Source: JACRCT01 sp036504155 (GTDB lineage: Bacteria > Myxococcota > Myxococcia > Myxococcales > UBA5297). Taken from it: DNA of 64,000 bases. Below, piece after piece: positions 42,942 through 53,109 of this stretch. Position 1 is the first letter of the stretch. Every line of letters starts with the position of its first letter. The notes beneath the pieces are model-generated. The model saw only the letters and a program-made list of their open reading frames with translations. It was not told the DNA's origin and made no database searches. The stretch is taken from contig DASXVQ010000152.1 in NCBI GenBank assembly GCA_036504155.1, forward strand, positions 62,001 to 126,000, in the 5' to 3' direction. A program made the translations under genes and the position numbers.

Positions 42942-44918
42942 TCAGGGCGCCACCAGCCGCGGCACGTCCAGGATGAAGATGGGCCGGCCGGTGCCCAGGA
43001 TGGTCACGCCGGACAGCCCGGGGATCAGGTCCAGCGGCCGGGAGACGGGCTTGAGCACCGCCTCCTCCTGGCCCAGCAGCCGGTCGACCTCCAGCGCCAG
43101 GGCCCCGGGGTCCGCCTCGAGCACCACGTGCGGCTTGACCCCGGTCGACGCCTGGCGCACCAGGCCCAACAGGCCGCTCAGCACGTGCACGGGCAGCATG
43201 GCCCCGTTGTGGGACAGCATCGGGGCGTTGCGGCTCCGGGTCAGCTGGGCCGGGTCGACCTCGACCACCGCGCGCACCTTGGCGATGGGCAGCCCGAAGA
43301 CCTCGCGCCCGACGCCGACCAGCAGGACGTTCACCACCGCCACCGTGAGCGGCAGCCGCAGCGTGAAGCGCGTCCCCCGCCCGCGGTTGGAGTCGATGTC
43401 CAGGGTCCCGCCGACCTGCTCGACGCCGCGCTTGACCGCGTCCATGCCCACGCCGCGCCCGGAGACGTCGGTGACCTCGGGGGCGGTGGAGACGCCCGGC
43501 AGGCAGGCGAGCAGGAAGGCCTCGCGGTCGGTCATCGCCGCGGCGGCCTCCTCGGTGACGAACCCGCGCTCGATGGCCGCGGCCTTGAGCTTGCCGGCGT
43601 CCATGCCCCGGCCGTCGTCCTCGATCTCCAGGAGCACCCGGTCGCGGTCGCGGCGGGCGGCGACGACGATGCGGCCCCGCGGGCCCTTGCCCGCCGCCTC
43701 GCGCTCCTCCGGCGACTCCACCCCGTGGTCGATGCAGTTGCGCAGGATGTGCAGCAGCGGGTCGGCCAGCTCGTCGAGGATGGCGCGGTCGAGCTCGATC
43801 TCCGCGCCGGCGATGACCAAGTCCACCTCGCGGCCCTTCTTGCGGGCGATGTCGCGGGCCGCGCGCGGCAGCCGGTCGGTGATGAGGGAGAGCGGCGTCA
43901 TGCGCACGCTCATCACCTTGTCGTGCAGGTCCTTGATGATGGTCCGCAGCCGGTCGACGCCGCCCTCCACCGGACCTTTGTGGGTCTCGGGCAGGGCCTT
44001 GGTCACCTCGCGCAGGTGGGCGACGGCCAGCAGGAGCTCGCCGGCGGCCTCCAGGAAGTAGTCGAGCATCTCGGTCTTGACGCGCACCGTGCGCGCCGGC
44101 TCGACGCCCACCGCCTTGGGGGCCTCGGGCTCGGCCGGCTTGGGCGGCGGAGGCGAGGAGCGCTGCTCGAGCGAGGAGACCTCCACCGACTCCAGGTCGG
44201 CCACCGTGGACAGCGCCTTCTTCACGCTCTCGGCGCCGTGGGTGCCCTGCACCTCCAGCTCCAGCGAGAGCACTCCGTCCGGGATGCGGCCGGCCTTGAG
44301 GTCCTCGAGCGGCGGGTGGACGGCGAAGACGTTGCCCAGCGCGGCCAGCTTCTTGTGCACCAGGAAGCCGCGCACGCCGGGCACCGGGCACGCCGGGGCG
44401 ATCTTGACCCGCACGTTCAGGTGGGGCGGCATCGCCGAGGAGCCCTGCGGCTCGGGCGGCGGCGCGGCGACGGCGGGCGCGGGCTCGGCGGTGGCGACCG
44501 CGGGGACCACCCGGGTCGGTCCGGGCGCCTGCCCGGTCAGCGCGACCAGCCGCTCGGAGAGCTTGGCGATGAGCGGGGCGGCGTCGGGCCCGGGCACCCC
44601 GGCGCCGGCGGCCTTCACCATCGCCTGCAGCTGGTCGGCGGCGGCGAGCAGGACGTCGGTGGTGTCGGCGGTGAGCGCCTCGGGCTTCGCGCGCAGCTTG
44701 TCGACCAGGTCCTCGACCCGGTGGGCGAGGACGGCGATCTGCTCGAAGCCCATGGAGGCGGCCATGCCCTTGACCGAGTGGGCGTGGCGGAACATGGCGT
44801 CCACCGACTCGCGGCCGTGCTCCTTCTCGACGCGCACGAGCTCCCGGGCGAGGCCCTCGAGGTGCTCCTGGGCCTCGGACGCGAACAGCCCGAGGTACTT
44901 CGACATGTCGATGGGCAT
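42942..44918 (-). CDS. cheA: chemotaxis histidine kinase CheA
   Basis: 658 residues. The Hpt domain has FRHAHSVKGMAASMGF with His47 as the likely phosphorylation site. A Pro/Ala linker leads to a CheY-binding-like P2 domain (about 165-250). The dimerisation domain is followed by the GHKL ATPase: ILRNCIDHGVESPEER (N box, near 393), DDGRGMD (near 434), and VTDVSGRGVGMDAVKRGVEQ. A CheW-like domain closes the protein (about 520-655). It autophosphorylates in response to chemoreceptors and passes phosphate to CheY. CheY is encoded 39 bp upstream on the same strand. No CheB or CheR gene is in the window. Confidence 0.97.
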   Translation of the reverse strand: MPIDMSKYLGLFASEAQEHLEGLARELVRVEKEHGRESVDAMFRHAHSVKGMAASMGFEQIAVLAHRVEDLVDKLRAKPEALTADTTDVLLAAADQLQAMVKAAGAGVPGPDAAPLIAKLSERLVALTGQAPGPTRVVPAVATAEPAPAVAAPPPEPQGSSAMPPHLNVRVKIAPACPVPGVRGFLVHKKLAALGNVFAVHPPLEDLKAGRIPDGVLSLELEVQGTHGAESVKKALSTVADLESVEVSSLEQRSSPPPPKPAEPEAPKAVGVEPARTVRVKTEMLDYFLEAAGELLLAVAHLREVTKALPETHKGPVEGGVDRLRTIIKDLHDKVMSVRMTPLSLITDRLPRAARDIARKKGREVDLVIAGAEIELDRAILDELADPLLHILRNCIDHGVESPEEREAAGKGPRGRIVVAARRDRDRVLLEIEDDGRGMDAGKLKAAAIERGFVTEEAAAAMTDREAFLLACLPGVSTAPEVTDVSGRGVGMDAVKRGVEQVGGTLDIDSNRGRGTRFTLRLPLTVAVVNVLLVGVGREVFGLPIAKVRAVVEVDPAQLTRSRNAPMLSHNGAMLPVHVLSGLLGLVRQASTGVKPHVVLEADPGALALEVDRLLGQEEAVLKPVSRPLDLIPGLSGVTILGTGRPIFILDVPRLVAP

Positions 44919-44957
44919 GGACCGGACCCGCCGGAGCCCGTCTGGTGCGTGAGGCTG

Positions 44958-45323
44958 CTAGGCCCCGAGGACCTTCTTGACGACCGCGAGCACGTCCTCG
45001 GCCTTGAAGGGCTTGACGATGAAGTCGCTGGCGCCGGCCTCGATGGCCTCCATGACCAGCGACTCCTGTCCCAGCGCGCTGCACATCACGATCAGGGCGT
45101 CCCCGTCGAGCTTGACGATCTCCCGGGTGGCCTCGATGCCGCTCTTGAACGGCATGACGATGTCCATGGTCGTGAGGTCGGGCTTGAGCTCCTTGTAGCG
45201 CTCGACCGCTTCCAGGCCATTGGCCGCCTCGCCCACGACTTCGAAGCCGCCGGAGGCGAAGATGTCCTTGATCATGTTGCGCATGAAGATGGCGTCGTCG
45301 ACGATGAGAATGCGCTTCGCCAT
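44958..45323 (-). CDS. cheY: single-domain response regulator CheY
   Basis: 121 residues from ATG 45323, with GGAGG upstream. The acidic pocket is DD at 9-10, the phosphoryl-accepting Asp54 is in TTMDIVMP, Ser82 is in VMCSALG and Lys104 is in FIVKPF. All key positions are present. It should receive phosphate from CheA, encoded immediately downstream. As a stand-alone receiver it would act on a motor or other output protein. Which one cannot be told, and no flagellar or pilus gene lies in this window. Confidence 0.95.
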   Translation of the reverse strand: MAKRILIVDDAIFMRNMIKDIFASGGFEVVGEAANGLEAVERYKELKPDLTTMDIVMPFKSGIEATREIVKLDGDALIVMCSALGQESLVMEAIEAGASDFIVKPFKAEDVLAVVKKVLGA

Positions 45324-45446
45324 CGCGGGCCTCCAGACCACAAGAAGCGGCGAAACTAGCACGCTCAAATGGCGCTCTCAAGCTGGAGTCTGCATCTGTG
45401 CGACCCCGGGTGAGGGGCGGCCCGAAGCCGCTGACCCGCGTTTTCG

Positions 45447-45475
45447 TTGCCATTTCCGGGCCTCTGCCCCATAAA
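45447..45475 (+). promoter_or_regulatory. sigma-70-like promoter for lspA with very short leader
   Basis: TTGCCA (45447-45452) and CATAAA (45470-45475) are 17 bp apart, matching consensus at five and four positions. Only 12 bases separate the -10 from ATG 45488, leaving a leader of about five bases and no ribosome-binding site. Confidence 0.5.
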
Positions 45476-45487
45476 GCCGTGACCGCC

Positions 45488-46042
45488 ATGATCAAGATGA
45501 GCCCCCGAAACGTCGCCCTCGCCACCGCCTTCTGTGCGGTCGGTCTCTGGCTGGATCAGTGGAGCAAGGCCTGGGCGGCCGCCCGCCTGCCCGGTTCCCC
45601 GCTGACCGTCATCGACCGCGCCCTGTCGTTCGTCTACGTCGAGAACCGCAACGCGGCCTTCGGCCTGGGCAACCAGCTGCCCGAGTCGGTCAAGGTGTGG
45701 GTGCTCATCGGCCTGACCTCGGCGCTGACGGTCGCGCTCATCGTCGCCATGCTGCGCAGCGAGGACCTGCCCAGCCAGGTGGGCTTCGCGATGACCATCT
45801 GCGGCGCGGCGGGGAACATCGTCGACCGCGTGCGCTTCGGCTACGTGCGCGACTTCATCTACTGGCACGGCGGCTTCCAGTGGCCGAACTTCAACGTCGC
45901 CGACATGCTCGTCTGCACCGGCGTGGCCGTGCTGGTCGTCCTCGGCGGGCGCAAGAAGAAGGAAGACCCGGTCAAGGTCGAGCCCAAGGCGGAGTCGGCG
46001 GGCGGCGAGCAGGCCAAGGCGACGGGCGAGCAGAAGAGCTAG
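45488..46042 (+). CDS. lspA: lipoprotein signal peptidase (signal peptidase II)
   Basis: 184 residues with four hydrophobic helices. The catalytic Asp pair is Asp113 in GNIVDR and Asp139 in NFNVADM. NRNAAFGL and RVRFGYVRDFI are also family signatures. The enzyme cleaves the signal peptide of diacylglyceryl-modified lipoproteins in the inner membrane, so it would mature the many lipoproteins in this window. A ~30-residue Lys/Glu-rich C-terminal tail (KVEPKAESAGGEQ) extends beyond the usual end. It stands alone on the plus strand between cheY and cheW, and its stop overlaps the cheW stop in CTAG. Confidence 0.96.
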   Translation: MIKMSPRNVALATAFCAVGLWLDQWSKAWAAARLPGSPLTVIDRALSFVYVENRNAAFGLGNQLPESVKVWVLIGLTSALTVALIVAMLRSEDLPSQVGFAMTICGAAGNIVDRVRFGYVRDFIYWHGGFQWPNFNVADMLVCTGVAVLVVLGGRKKKEDPVKVEPKAESAGGEQAKATGEQKS

Positions 46043-46461
46043 CGGACCGGCCGCACCAGCCCGACGATCTGCTTCTCCAGGCCGTCGGCGTCCAGCACGG
46101 TGACCGCGCCGTTGGCCTGCCGGGCGACGCCCTTCACCGAGGCCAGCGCCTCGCCGGGCGCCGGGGTGATGTTCTCCAGGGTGTGGATGCCGTCGATGCC
46201 CGTGACCTGCAGGCCGAGGTCGCGCCGGCCGCGGTCGAGGATGAGCACCTTGCCGCCGTCCGGGGGCTGCTCCACCGACAGGCCCAGCAGCCCGGCGAGC
46301 TCCACCACGGTCACCACGCGCCCGCGCAGGTTCATGATCCCGCGGACGGCTCCCGGGGCCCGGGGCACCAGCGACATGCTCGCCGGGGGCACGACCTCGC
46401 GCACGGCCGCCAGGGGCAGGCCGTATCGCTCGGTACCGATGCGGAAGACGACGTGACGCAC
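46039..46461 (-). CDS. cheW: chemotaxis coupling protein CheW
   Basis: 140 residues. The CheW fold is clear: FRIGTERYGLPLAAVREVV, then GIMNLRGRVVTVVELAGLLG and GLQVTGIDGIHTL. It links the chemoreceptors to CheA, and its C-terminal CheW-like partner is in CheA itself. It is on the same strand as cheA and cheY but lspA lies between. The stop codon shares the bases CTAG with lspA on the other strand. The start at ATG 46461 has no strong ribosome-binding site. Confidence 0.93.
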   Translation of the reverse strand: MRHVVFRIGTERYGLPLAAVREVVPPASMSLVPRAPGAVRGIMNLRGRVVTVVELAGLLGLSVEQPPDGGKVLILDRGRRDLGLQVTGIDGIHTLENITPAPGEALASVKGVARQANGAVTVLDADGLEKQIVGLVRPVR

Positions 46462-46504
46462 GCACGGAGAATACCAGTAGCTCCCGGACTCCGTGCCGGG
46501 TTGT

Positions 46505-47053
46505 TCACAGCCGGATGACCGGGCTGGAGACGGCCACCCCGTCGACCACCAGCTCGATGGCCTCGGCGTCGCCCCGGACGGTGGCCTCGACCTCGTGCCG
46601 CGTGTGGATCAGCTCGGCCAGCTCGTTCAGGAAGCCGTCGCGGAAGGCGAAGTAGCGCACCCGCTCCGGCCGGGAGACCTTCGAGTCGGCGGCGTCCTTG
46701 AACAGGCGCAGCTCGCGCTCGGTGGGCTTGACGATGTCGATGAGCGTCTTGCGGTTCTTGCTGGCGATGCGGTCGAGCTTCTTGAGGGCGGTCTGCCCGC
46801 AGTCGACCCACTGCAGCGGCGCGCCGCGCTCGTCGAAGCGGACGAGGTCGGGCTTGTAGTGCTGGTCCGCCGAGACCTCGATGCGCAGGTCCGGGTGGTA
46901 GAAGAGCAGCCAGGAGAGGAGCTTCATCAGCACGTGGTCGAGCGACTCGCCGCGCTTCTTGGTCAGGAAGACCCGCTCGCGGTGGTCGTGCACCCCGCGC
47001 GCGGCATGGTGGAGCCGGACTTCCAGCACCACCTGTAGCTTCAATCCGAGCAC
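46505..47053 (-). CDS. YaeQ-like protein
   Basis: 182 residues from GTG 47053. RLHHAARGVHDHRERVFL near the start, MKLLSWLLFYHPDLRIEV, YKPDLVRFDERGAPLQWVD, and CGQTALKKLDRIASKNRKTL follow the order of the YaeQ family, a PD-(D/E)XK-like fold. The PDL and downstream Asp/Gln positions are where that fold has its metal-binding acidic residues, with Asp-Cys-Gly-Gln here in place of the more common Glu-Val-Gly-Gln. Nuclease activity has not been shown for the family, so no function is claimed. It stands 44 bp upstream of cheW. Confidence 0.75.
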   Translation of the reverse strand: MLGLKLQVVLEVRLHHAARGVHDHRERVFLTKKRGESLDHVLMKLLSWLLFYHPDLRIEVSADQHYKPDLVRFDERGAPLQWVDCGQTALKKLDRIASKNRKTLIDIVKPTERELRLFKDAADSKVSRPERVRYFAFRDGFLNELAELIHTRHEVEATVRGDAEAIELVVDGVAVSSPVIRL

Positions 47054-47077
47054 GCCCCGGAGCCTATCTCGCCTGGC

Positions 47078-48517
47078 TCAGCCCACGAGCGCGGCCGCCA
47101 GCGGGGCCGGGACCAGGGCGCGCGCCGGGTCGCCCGCCCGCTCGACCTCGACGGCCCAGAGGTAGAGGCAGGTGTAGTAGGCGCCGCGGGCGAAGGCGTT
47201 GAGGATGCCCAGCGACGTCAGCAGCACCGCGGCGATGGAGACCAGCGCCACGATGCCGGCGATGCCCATCGGCACCAGCACCGCCGCGAGCAGCCCGAGG
47301 CCCGCCAGGACGACCATGGCGCAGATGCCGGTGATGGCGCGCAGCCCGACCTCGCCCACGGCGATCTGCAGCAGCCCGCGGCCGTGGATCTCCTTGGCCC
47401 GCTTGAGCGCCGTCCCGAAGCCCACGTCCTCGATCATGATGACCGGCATCAGGAGGCAGGCGAGCACCTTCCACGCGGCGTCGACGAGCCCGCCGATGAG
47501 GCCCTTCCGGCCGTCGCGGCCGCTGGTCAGCATGTTCACCACCGTGGTGATCGCGGCCATGGCGAACACCGCGCCCGCGTTCTTGAGCACGTCGCGCCAG
47601 GCGTTGCCGAGGCTGGGCTCCAGCCCCTTCAGCCAGGCGTCCACCATGCTCACGGTCATCCCCAGGACGGCCATGTTGCCCAGCGCCGCCACCAGGCCCA
47701 CGCCGCCGCCGATCAAGGCCAGGGCGATGCTGCCCCCTTCGAGGTGCTGGTGGCCGCGGCCGCCCATCGGCACGCCCGCCTTCGAGAGGATGAAGAACCA
47801 GGCGATGAACGCACCGGCGAGGAGCAGCTGCGCTCCCGCGCCCAGCGCCATCGGCAGGAGCAGGCGAGGGCTCTGCAGGGCAAGCTGGTAGGCGCCCTGG
47901 ATGAACCGCAGGCCCCGCGAGAGGCTCCCGAAGAAGCCGGGCGAGCGGTCATAGCTGCCCACCACGACGCCGCGGACCAGAGGCAGGTGGGCGGTGCTCG
48001 TGGGATCGCCGGCGGGAGCGACCCGCGGAGCGAAGCGGGCCGAGGCGGCCATCGCGCCGGCCGCCGGACCGACCGCAGCCGCGGCGGCCAGGCCCGAGGC
48101 GCTCACCGGGCCGAAGCGCGCGGCGACGGAGGGCGAGGGGCTGTCGGAGGGCGGCACCAGCTCGGGGGCCGCGCCCGGGGCGAGCTGCGCGGCGAACTCG
48201 GTCGGCTTGCCGTGGGCCATCCAGATGCCGCTGCAGGCCTTGCAGCGCTCCAGGCGGATGCCGCGGTAGCTCGAGAACTCGAAGGCGCTCAACGCCTGGC
48301 TGCACTTCGGGCACTCGCCCGTCGGCCCGCCCGCCGAAGGCGAAACTCCCGGAGGGAAGGCATCGTCGACCATCTTCAGGCCCACCGGGTCCTTGGACAG
48401 CGTCTGCAGCTCGCTCTGGTCGAACCAGGAGCCTCCGCAGCAAGGGCAGCCGTCCAGGGTGACGCCGCCGACGACTCGGCGGTAGAGCAGGGCGCCATCA
48501 GCGGGGCATCGGGTCAT
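47078..48517 (-). CDS. double zinc-ribbon, multi-helix membrane protein
   Basis: 479 residues. ATG 48517 follows GGAGGAA and starts the first zinc ribbon. CPADGALLYRR with CPCCGGSWFDQSELQ is the first ribbon and CPKCSQALSAFEF with CKACSGIWMAHGK the second, both of the zf-TFIIB type. A Ser/Pro/Ala linker leads to about seven membrane helices (LLLPMALGAGAQLLLAGAFI and later MVVLAGLGLLAAVLVPMGIA). The membrane half resembles a family of uncharacterised polytopic proteins, possibly DUF6159. The combination suggests a zinc-bound cytoplasmic head on a channel-like membrane part. Function is unknown. Confidence 0.8.
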   Translation of the reverse strand: MTRCPADGALLYRRVVGGVTLDGCPCCGGSWFDQSELQTLSKDPVGLKMVDDAFPPGVSPSAGGPTGECPKCSQALSAFEFSSYRGIRLERCKACSGIWMAHGKPTEFAAQLAPGAAPELVPPSDSPSPSVAARFGPVSASGLAAAAAVGPAAGAMAASARFAPRVAPAGDPTSTAHLPLVRGVVVGSYDRSPGFFGSLSRGLRFIQGAYQLALQSPRLLLPMALGAGAQLLLAGAFIAWFFILSKAGVPMGGRGHQHLEGGSIALALIGGGVGLVAALGNMAVLGMTVSMVDAWLKGLEPSLGNAWRDVLKNAGAVFAMAAITTVVNMLTSGRDGRKGLIGGLVDAAWKVLACLLMPVIMIEDVGFGTALKRAKEIHGRGLLQIAVGEVGLRAITGICAMVVLAGLGLLAAVLVPMGIAGIVALVSIAAVLLTSLGILNAFARGAYYTCLYLWAVEVERAGDPARALVPAPLAAALVG

Positions 48518-48659
48518 CGGGTTCCTCCGGAGCGGGGTGCTGCCGGACAAGCAAGGGCGGTGCCCGGCTTTGGCGCCGAGTCTCTGGTGTCGATACCAGA
48601 GCCTATGCGCTCGAGCGGGGGCCGGGGCGGGGGCGGCAACCGCCAACCGCAGGCCGAAT

Positions 48660-49571
48660 TCACCGCTTGGCGGGCGGCGCTGGCTTGGCCTGGAGCTTGG
48701 CTTGGGGCTTGGCCTGGGCCGAGCGCGGGAAGATGAGCAGGTGGGCGTCGGGGGCCAGCGTGATGAGCAAGGTCTTGGTCGTCGAGACGTGCTTGAGGAA
48801 GAACGGGTACCACGCGGCCTGCTTGGTCTCCTCGTCGCGCTCGATGAGCTCCGGCACGTAGAGCCCCAGCTGGACGTAGCGGCCGCCGGTCGACTTCTTG
48901 AGCTCGGGGCCGAAGCTGAAGCTCGCCAGCTCCTCCGAAGGCGACAGGTCGTTGTGCAGCGCGCCGCCGTAGATGACGACCGCCTTGCCGTCCTTGCCCT
49001 GCTTCTCGCTGAGCGTCTCCGCCTTCTCTCGCAGCAGGCGCGTGACCATCTCCAAGAGCTTCACGTTGTCTATCTCGCGTTTGTCGTCGAGCAGGTCCTC
49101 GTAGTCCTCGCACTCCAGGGTGAGGATGTGCGGCGCGATGTCGAGCGAGCTGCCCTTCTTGAGCATGGTGACGACCTCGTCCTCGGTGGTCGCCGGGCGC
49201 TCGGACTCCTTCTCGATCTGCTCCTTGGCCTCCACCTCCGCCTTGCCGCAGTTGCCGTTGGTGATCCACGTCTCGGCGATGAGGTCGCTGGCCTTGCCCT
49301 TGAGCAGCGGCAGCATCGACTCGGTGAAGCGCTTGATGGCGGACTTCACCTTCGGCCCGCCCTCGATTTCGTGGTACTCGCCCAGCCCCAGCACCAGAGG
49401 CTTGGACTCCATCACCGCCGCGAAGGCCTTGGCGGGCTTGTCGAAGTGGCGGCAGGTGAAGTCGCCGCAGTCGAGCGCCGGAGCCGCACCGGCAGCAGGA
49501 GCCGGAGCGGGAGGCGGCGCAGCGGCAGCGGCAGCGAGCGCGAGGGCGACGAGGAGTGGGGTGGCCTGCAT
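48660..49571 (-). CDS. exported protein with a ChaN/EreA-type fold pattern
   Basis: 303 residues with a signal peptide (LLVALALAAAAAAPPPAPAP). LVLGLGEYHEIEG near residue 60 and VVIYGGALHNDLSPSEE near 200 resemble the paired Gly-Glu-x-His and His motifs of the ChaN/EreA/TIKI superfamily, whose members bind haem or act as hydrolases. The match is partial, so no reaction is assigned. The C-terminal 40 residues are Lys/Pro/Ala-rich (AQAKPQAKLQAKPAPPAKR), which may contact the cell wall or membrane. It diverges from the GCGG lipoprotein at 49743. Confidence 0.65.
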   Translation of the reverse strand: MQATPLLVALALAAAAAAPPPAPAPAAGAAPALDCGDFTCRHFDKPAKAFAAVMESKPLVLGLGEYHEIEGGPKVKSAIKRFTESMLPLLKGKASDLIAETWITNGNCGKAEVEAKEQIEKESERPATTEDEVVTMLKKGSSLDIAPHILTLECEDYEDLLDDKREIDNVKLLEMVTRLLREKAETLSEKQGKDGKAVVIYGGALHNDLSPSEELASFSFGPELKKSTGGRYVQLGLYVPELIERDEETKQAAWYPFFLKHVSTTKTLLITLAPDAHLLIFPRSAQAKPQAKLQAKPAPPAKR

Positions 49572-49742
49572 GCGTCTGACCTTAGCCGACCGGGAACGGA
49601 TGGTGCCAGGAGGACGGCGCCGGGCCGAAAGCCATTCGCAGATCCTCTCGAAACGGCGAGCCCGCGTCCTGGCGTCCGCCTAACCTCCGGGCGGCGCGGC
49701 GGGTCCCTCCATCGACCACCTCACGTCGCGCGGAGGGCACCC

Positions 49743-50330
49743 ATGAGGACCTGGCACCTGGCGATCCTGCTGGCCGCGCTCGCGGGCTGCGAGTTCGAGG
49801 TCGTCGAGCCCCACTACGGCAGCCCTTCCGGCCCGATCCACGGCTACCAGTGCTTCCCCAAGTGCGACGGCCTGGCCTGCGGCGGCGACGGCTGCGGGGG
49901 GTCCTGCGGCACCTGCGAGTACGGCACCTGCGAGAGCGGCCAGTGCGTCGGCGACTCCGTCTGCTACCCCTCGTGTGGCGAGTGTGGGGACGACGGGTGC
50001 GGCGGCTGGTGCGGCAGCTGCGGCTGGGGAGAGGACTGCTTCGGCGGCACCTGCTGGGCGACCGAAGAGGAGCCGGCGTGCGTCCCTTCCTGCGGCGAGT
50101 GTGGCGACGACGGCTGCGGCGGCTGGTGCGGCGACTGCGGCTGGGGCGAGACGTGCTTCGGCGGGACCTGCTGGCAGACGACCGAGAGCTGCGTGCCCGA
50201 CTGCTCCTGGGGCTGCGGGGACGACGGCTGCGGCGGCTGGTGTGGGGACTGCTGGGAAGACGAGTGCACCCCCGACTGCTCCTGGGGCTGCGGCGACGAC
50301 GGCTGCGGCGGCTGGTGCGGGGACTGCTGA
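49743..50330 (+). CDS. lipoprotein with GDDGCGG repeats
   Basis: 195 residues, GGAGG upstream. The lipobox is LLAALAGC. After a short linker come four repeats with the core CGDDGCGGWCG and one related copy CGGDGCGGSCGTC. Later units have GWGEDCFGGTCW or GWGETCFGGTCW between them. Nearly every third residue is Cys or Gly, so disulfide-linked knots are expected outside the membrane. The same core occurs in the lipoprotein at 36640-37557. Such repeats may bind metals or partners. No role is shown. The C-terminus ends in a repeat without an extra domain, so it may be a shortened version of a longer gene. Confidence 0.85.
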   Translation: MRTWHLAILLAALAGCEFEVVEPHYGSPSGPIHGYQCFPKCDGLACGGDGCGGSCGTCEYGTCESGQCVGDSVCYPSCGECGDDGCGGWCGSCGWGEDCFGGTCWATEEEPACVPSCGECGDDGCGGWCGDCGWGETCFGGTCWQTTESCVPDCSWGCGDDGCGGWCGDCWEDECTPDCSWGCGDDGCGGWCGDC

Positions 50331-50408
50331 AGCAAAGACAGGATCTTCGGCCCGCTCTGGGTTAGAAGCTTCGGCTCCTCAAGAGCAGCCCAAGGACCGA
50401 AGGCACCC

Positions 50409-52028
<1,620 letters not shown>

Positions 52029-52041
52029 TCGGCGGCGGCGG

Positions 52042-52065
52042 ACCGACCGACCGACCGACCGACCC
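52042..52065. repeat. tetranucleotide repeat, six GACC units
   Basis: GACC is repeated six times without error in the 54-bp gap between the ABC-F and EcsC-like genes, which converge here. It has no obvious function but is a slippage-prone tract. Confidence 0.85.
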
Positions 52066-52082
52066 GGCACGGAGGCCGGACG

Positions 52083-52661
52083 CTACTGGTCGTCCGCCTT
52101 CTGCTTCTTGCCTTCCTTGGAGTAGAAGCGCATCGCCTCGTCGCCCACGCGCTTGAGCGCGCGGTTGTTCAGGTACGCGGTCAGCGGCGAGGCGATGACT
52201 GGCACCGCCCGCCCCAGCCACGGCAGCCCGCCGCGCTGGAAGAGCGCGATGGCGATGCGGCCCACCACCTTCGGCCCTGCGCGCATCACCGGTCCCGCGC
52301 CGTTGGCGTACCCGAGCAGGTCGAGCAGCTCGTCCTGCGCGCGCTCGGACTTGAGGTTGACCTTGTGCAGCACCGCGATGCTGACCAGCAGCGCGATCTG
52401 CAGGTAGGTCACGAAGACCAGGTCCAGCGGCACCGAGACGAGGCCGAACAGGCCGCTCACCGCGCCGCCGGTCGACGCCAGGGTCTTCTTGTCGTCGATC
52501 AGCCGGGTCGCGATCTCCTCGCGGCCGGCCGAGGGATAGGTCCGCTCCAGCTCGTGGATGCGCGCCTTGGCCCGGCCGATCTCCGCGATGACCAGCGACG
52601 AGAACTGCGCGCCCGCCAGCTTCTTGAGCTTCGCAGGCGTGAACGACTCGAACTTCGCCAC
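52083..52661 (-). CDS. EcsC-like protein
   Basis: 192 residues from GTG 52661, with GGGAGGGAG upstream. Hydrophobic segments (GGAVSGLFGLVSVPLDLVFV, then TYLQIALLVSIAVL) and the conserved-looking end (AVPVIASPLTAYLNNRALKR followed by VGDEAMRFY) fit the EcsC family, membrane-associated proteins of unknown activity. Acidic and basic helices precede and follow. It is in line with the PilZ gene upstream (35-bp gap), so co-expression is plausible. Confidence 0.75.
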   Translation of the reverse strand: MAKFESFTPAKLKKLAGAQFSSLVIAEIGRAKARIHELERTYPSAGREEIATRLIDDKKTLASTGGAVSGLFGLVSVPLDLVFVTYLQIALLVSIAVLHKVNLKSERAQDELLDLLGYANGAGPVMRAGPKVVGRIAIALFQRGGLPWLGRAVPVIASPLTAYLNNRALKRVGDEAMRFYSKEGKKQKADDQ

Positions 52662-52696
52662 GGCTCCCTCCCTGGCTCACCGCCGCTGCCGAACGC

Positions 52697-53038
52697 CTAA
52701 GAGATGATCGTCTCGCCGTCCGAGCTCATGCCGACGCCCATGATCTCGATGCGCCGCTGGTCCGCTTCCGCGATGTCCAGGAACTTCAGGCCCATGCCGA
52801 CCTCGGCGGTGTCGGGGATGTTCACGACCTCGCCCTTGCACACGATGGGCGCCCCGCCGTCCGGCAACAGGATCTTGAGCTTGGCCTTGGTGCCCACCTT
52901 GTACGGGATGGCGCGCTCCAGGAAGGCGCCGGTCCGGGAGACGTCCCGGGTGGCCTGGAAGAGGAGGTCCTTCCCGATGGAGATCTCGATGGTGATCTCC
53001 AATGGATGTCGCTTCGCTTGTCGCCGCTCGCGCTGCAT
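52697..53038 (-). CDS. PilZ domain protein, c-di-GMP binding
   Basis: 113 residues. The Arg cluster at the N-terminus (RERRQAKRHPLEITIEIS) and the motif DVSRTGAFLE are the PilZ c-di-GMP pocket. LKILLPDGGAPIVCKGEVVN and GMGLKFLDI close the beta barrel. This single-domain protein should bind cyclic di-GMP and pass the signal to a partner. GGAGAG upstream of ATG 53038. It is preceded by a strong terminator hairpin belonging to the SPFH gene. Confidence 0.92.
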   Translation of the reverse strand: MQRERRQAKRHPLEITIEISIGKDLLFQATRDVSRTGAFLERAIPYKVGTKAKLKILLPDGGAPIVCKGEVVNIPDTAEVGMGLKFLDIAEADQRRIEIMGVGMSSDGETIIS

Positions 53039-53053
53039 GGGCTCTCCAAAAGG

Positions 53054-53083
53054 ACGGCGGGGCCTGCTCGCAGGCCCCGCCGT
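53054..53083 (-). terminator. strong rho-independent terminator of the SPFH/zinc-ribbon gene
   Basis: ACGGCGGGGCCTG (53054-53066) and CAGGCCCCGCCGT (53071-53083) form a perfect 13-bp stem with a 4-nt loop. On the minus strand it is followed by CCTTTT. It separates the SPFH gene from the PilZ gene. Confidence 0.8.
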
Positions 53084-53109
53084 TTCAAGCTAGCGAGTCG
53101 ATGCGTTCA

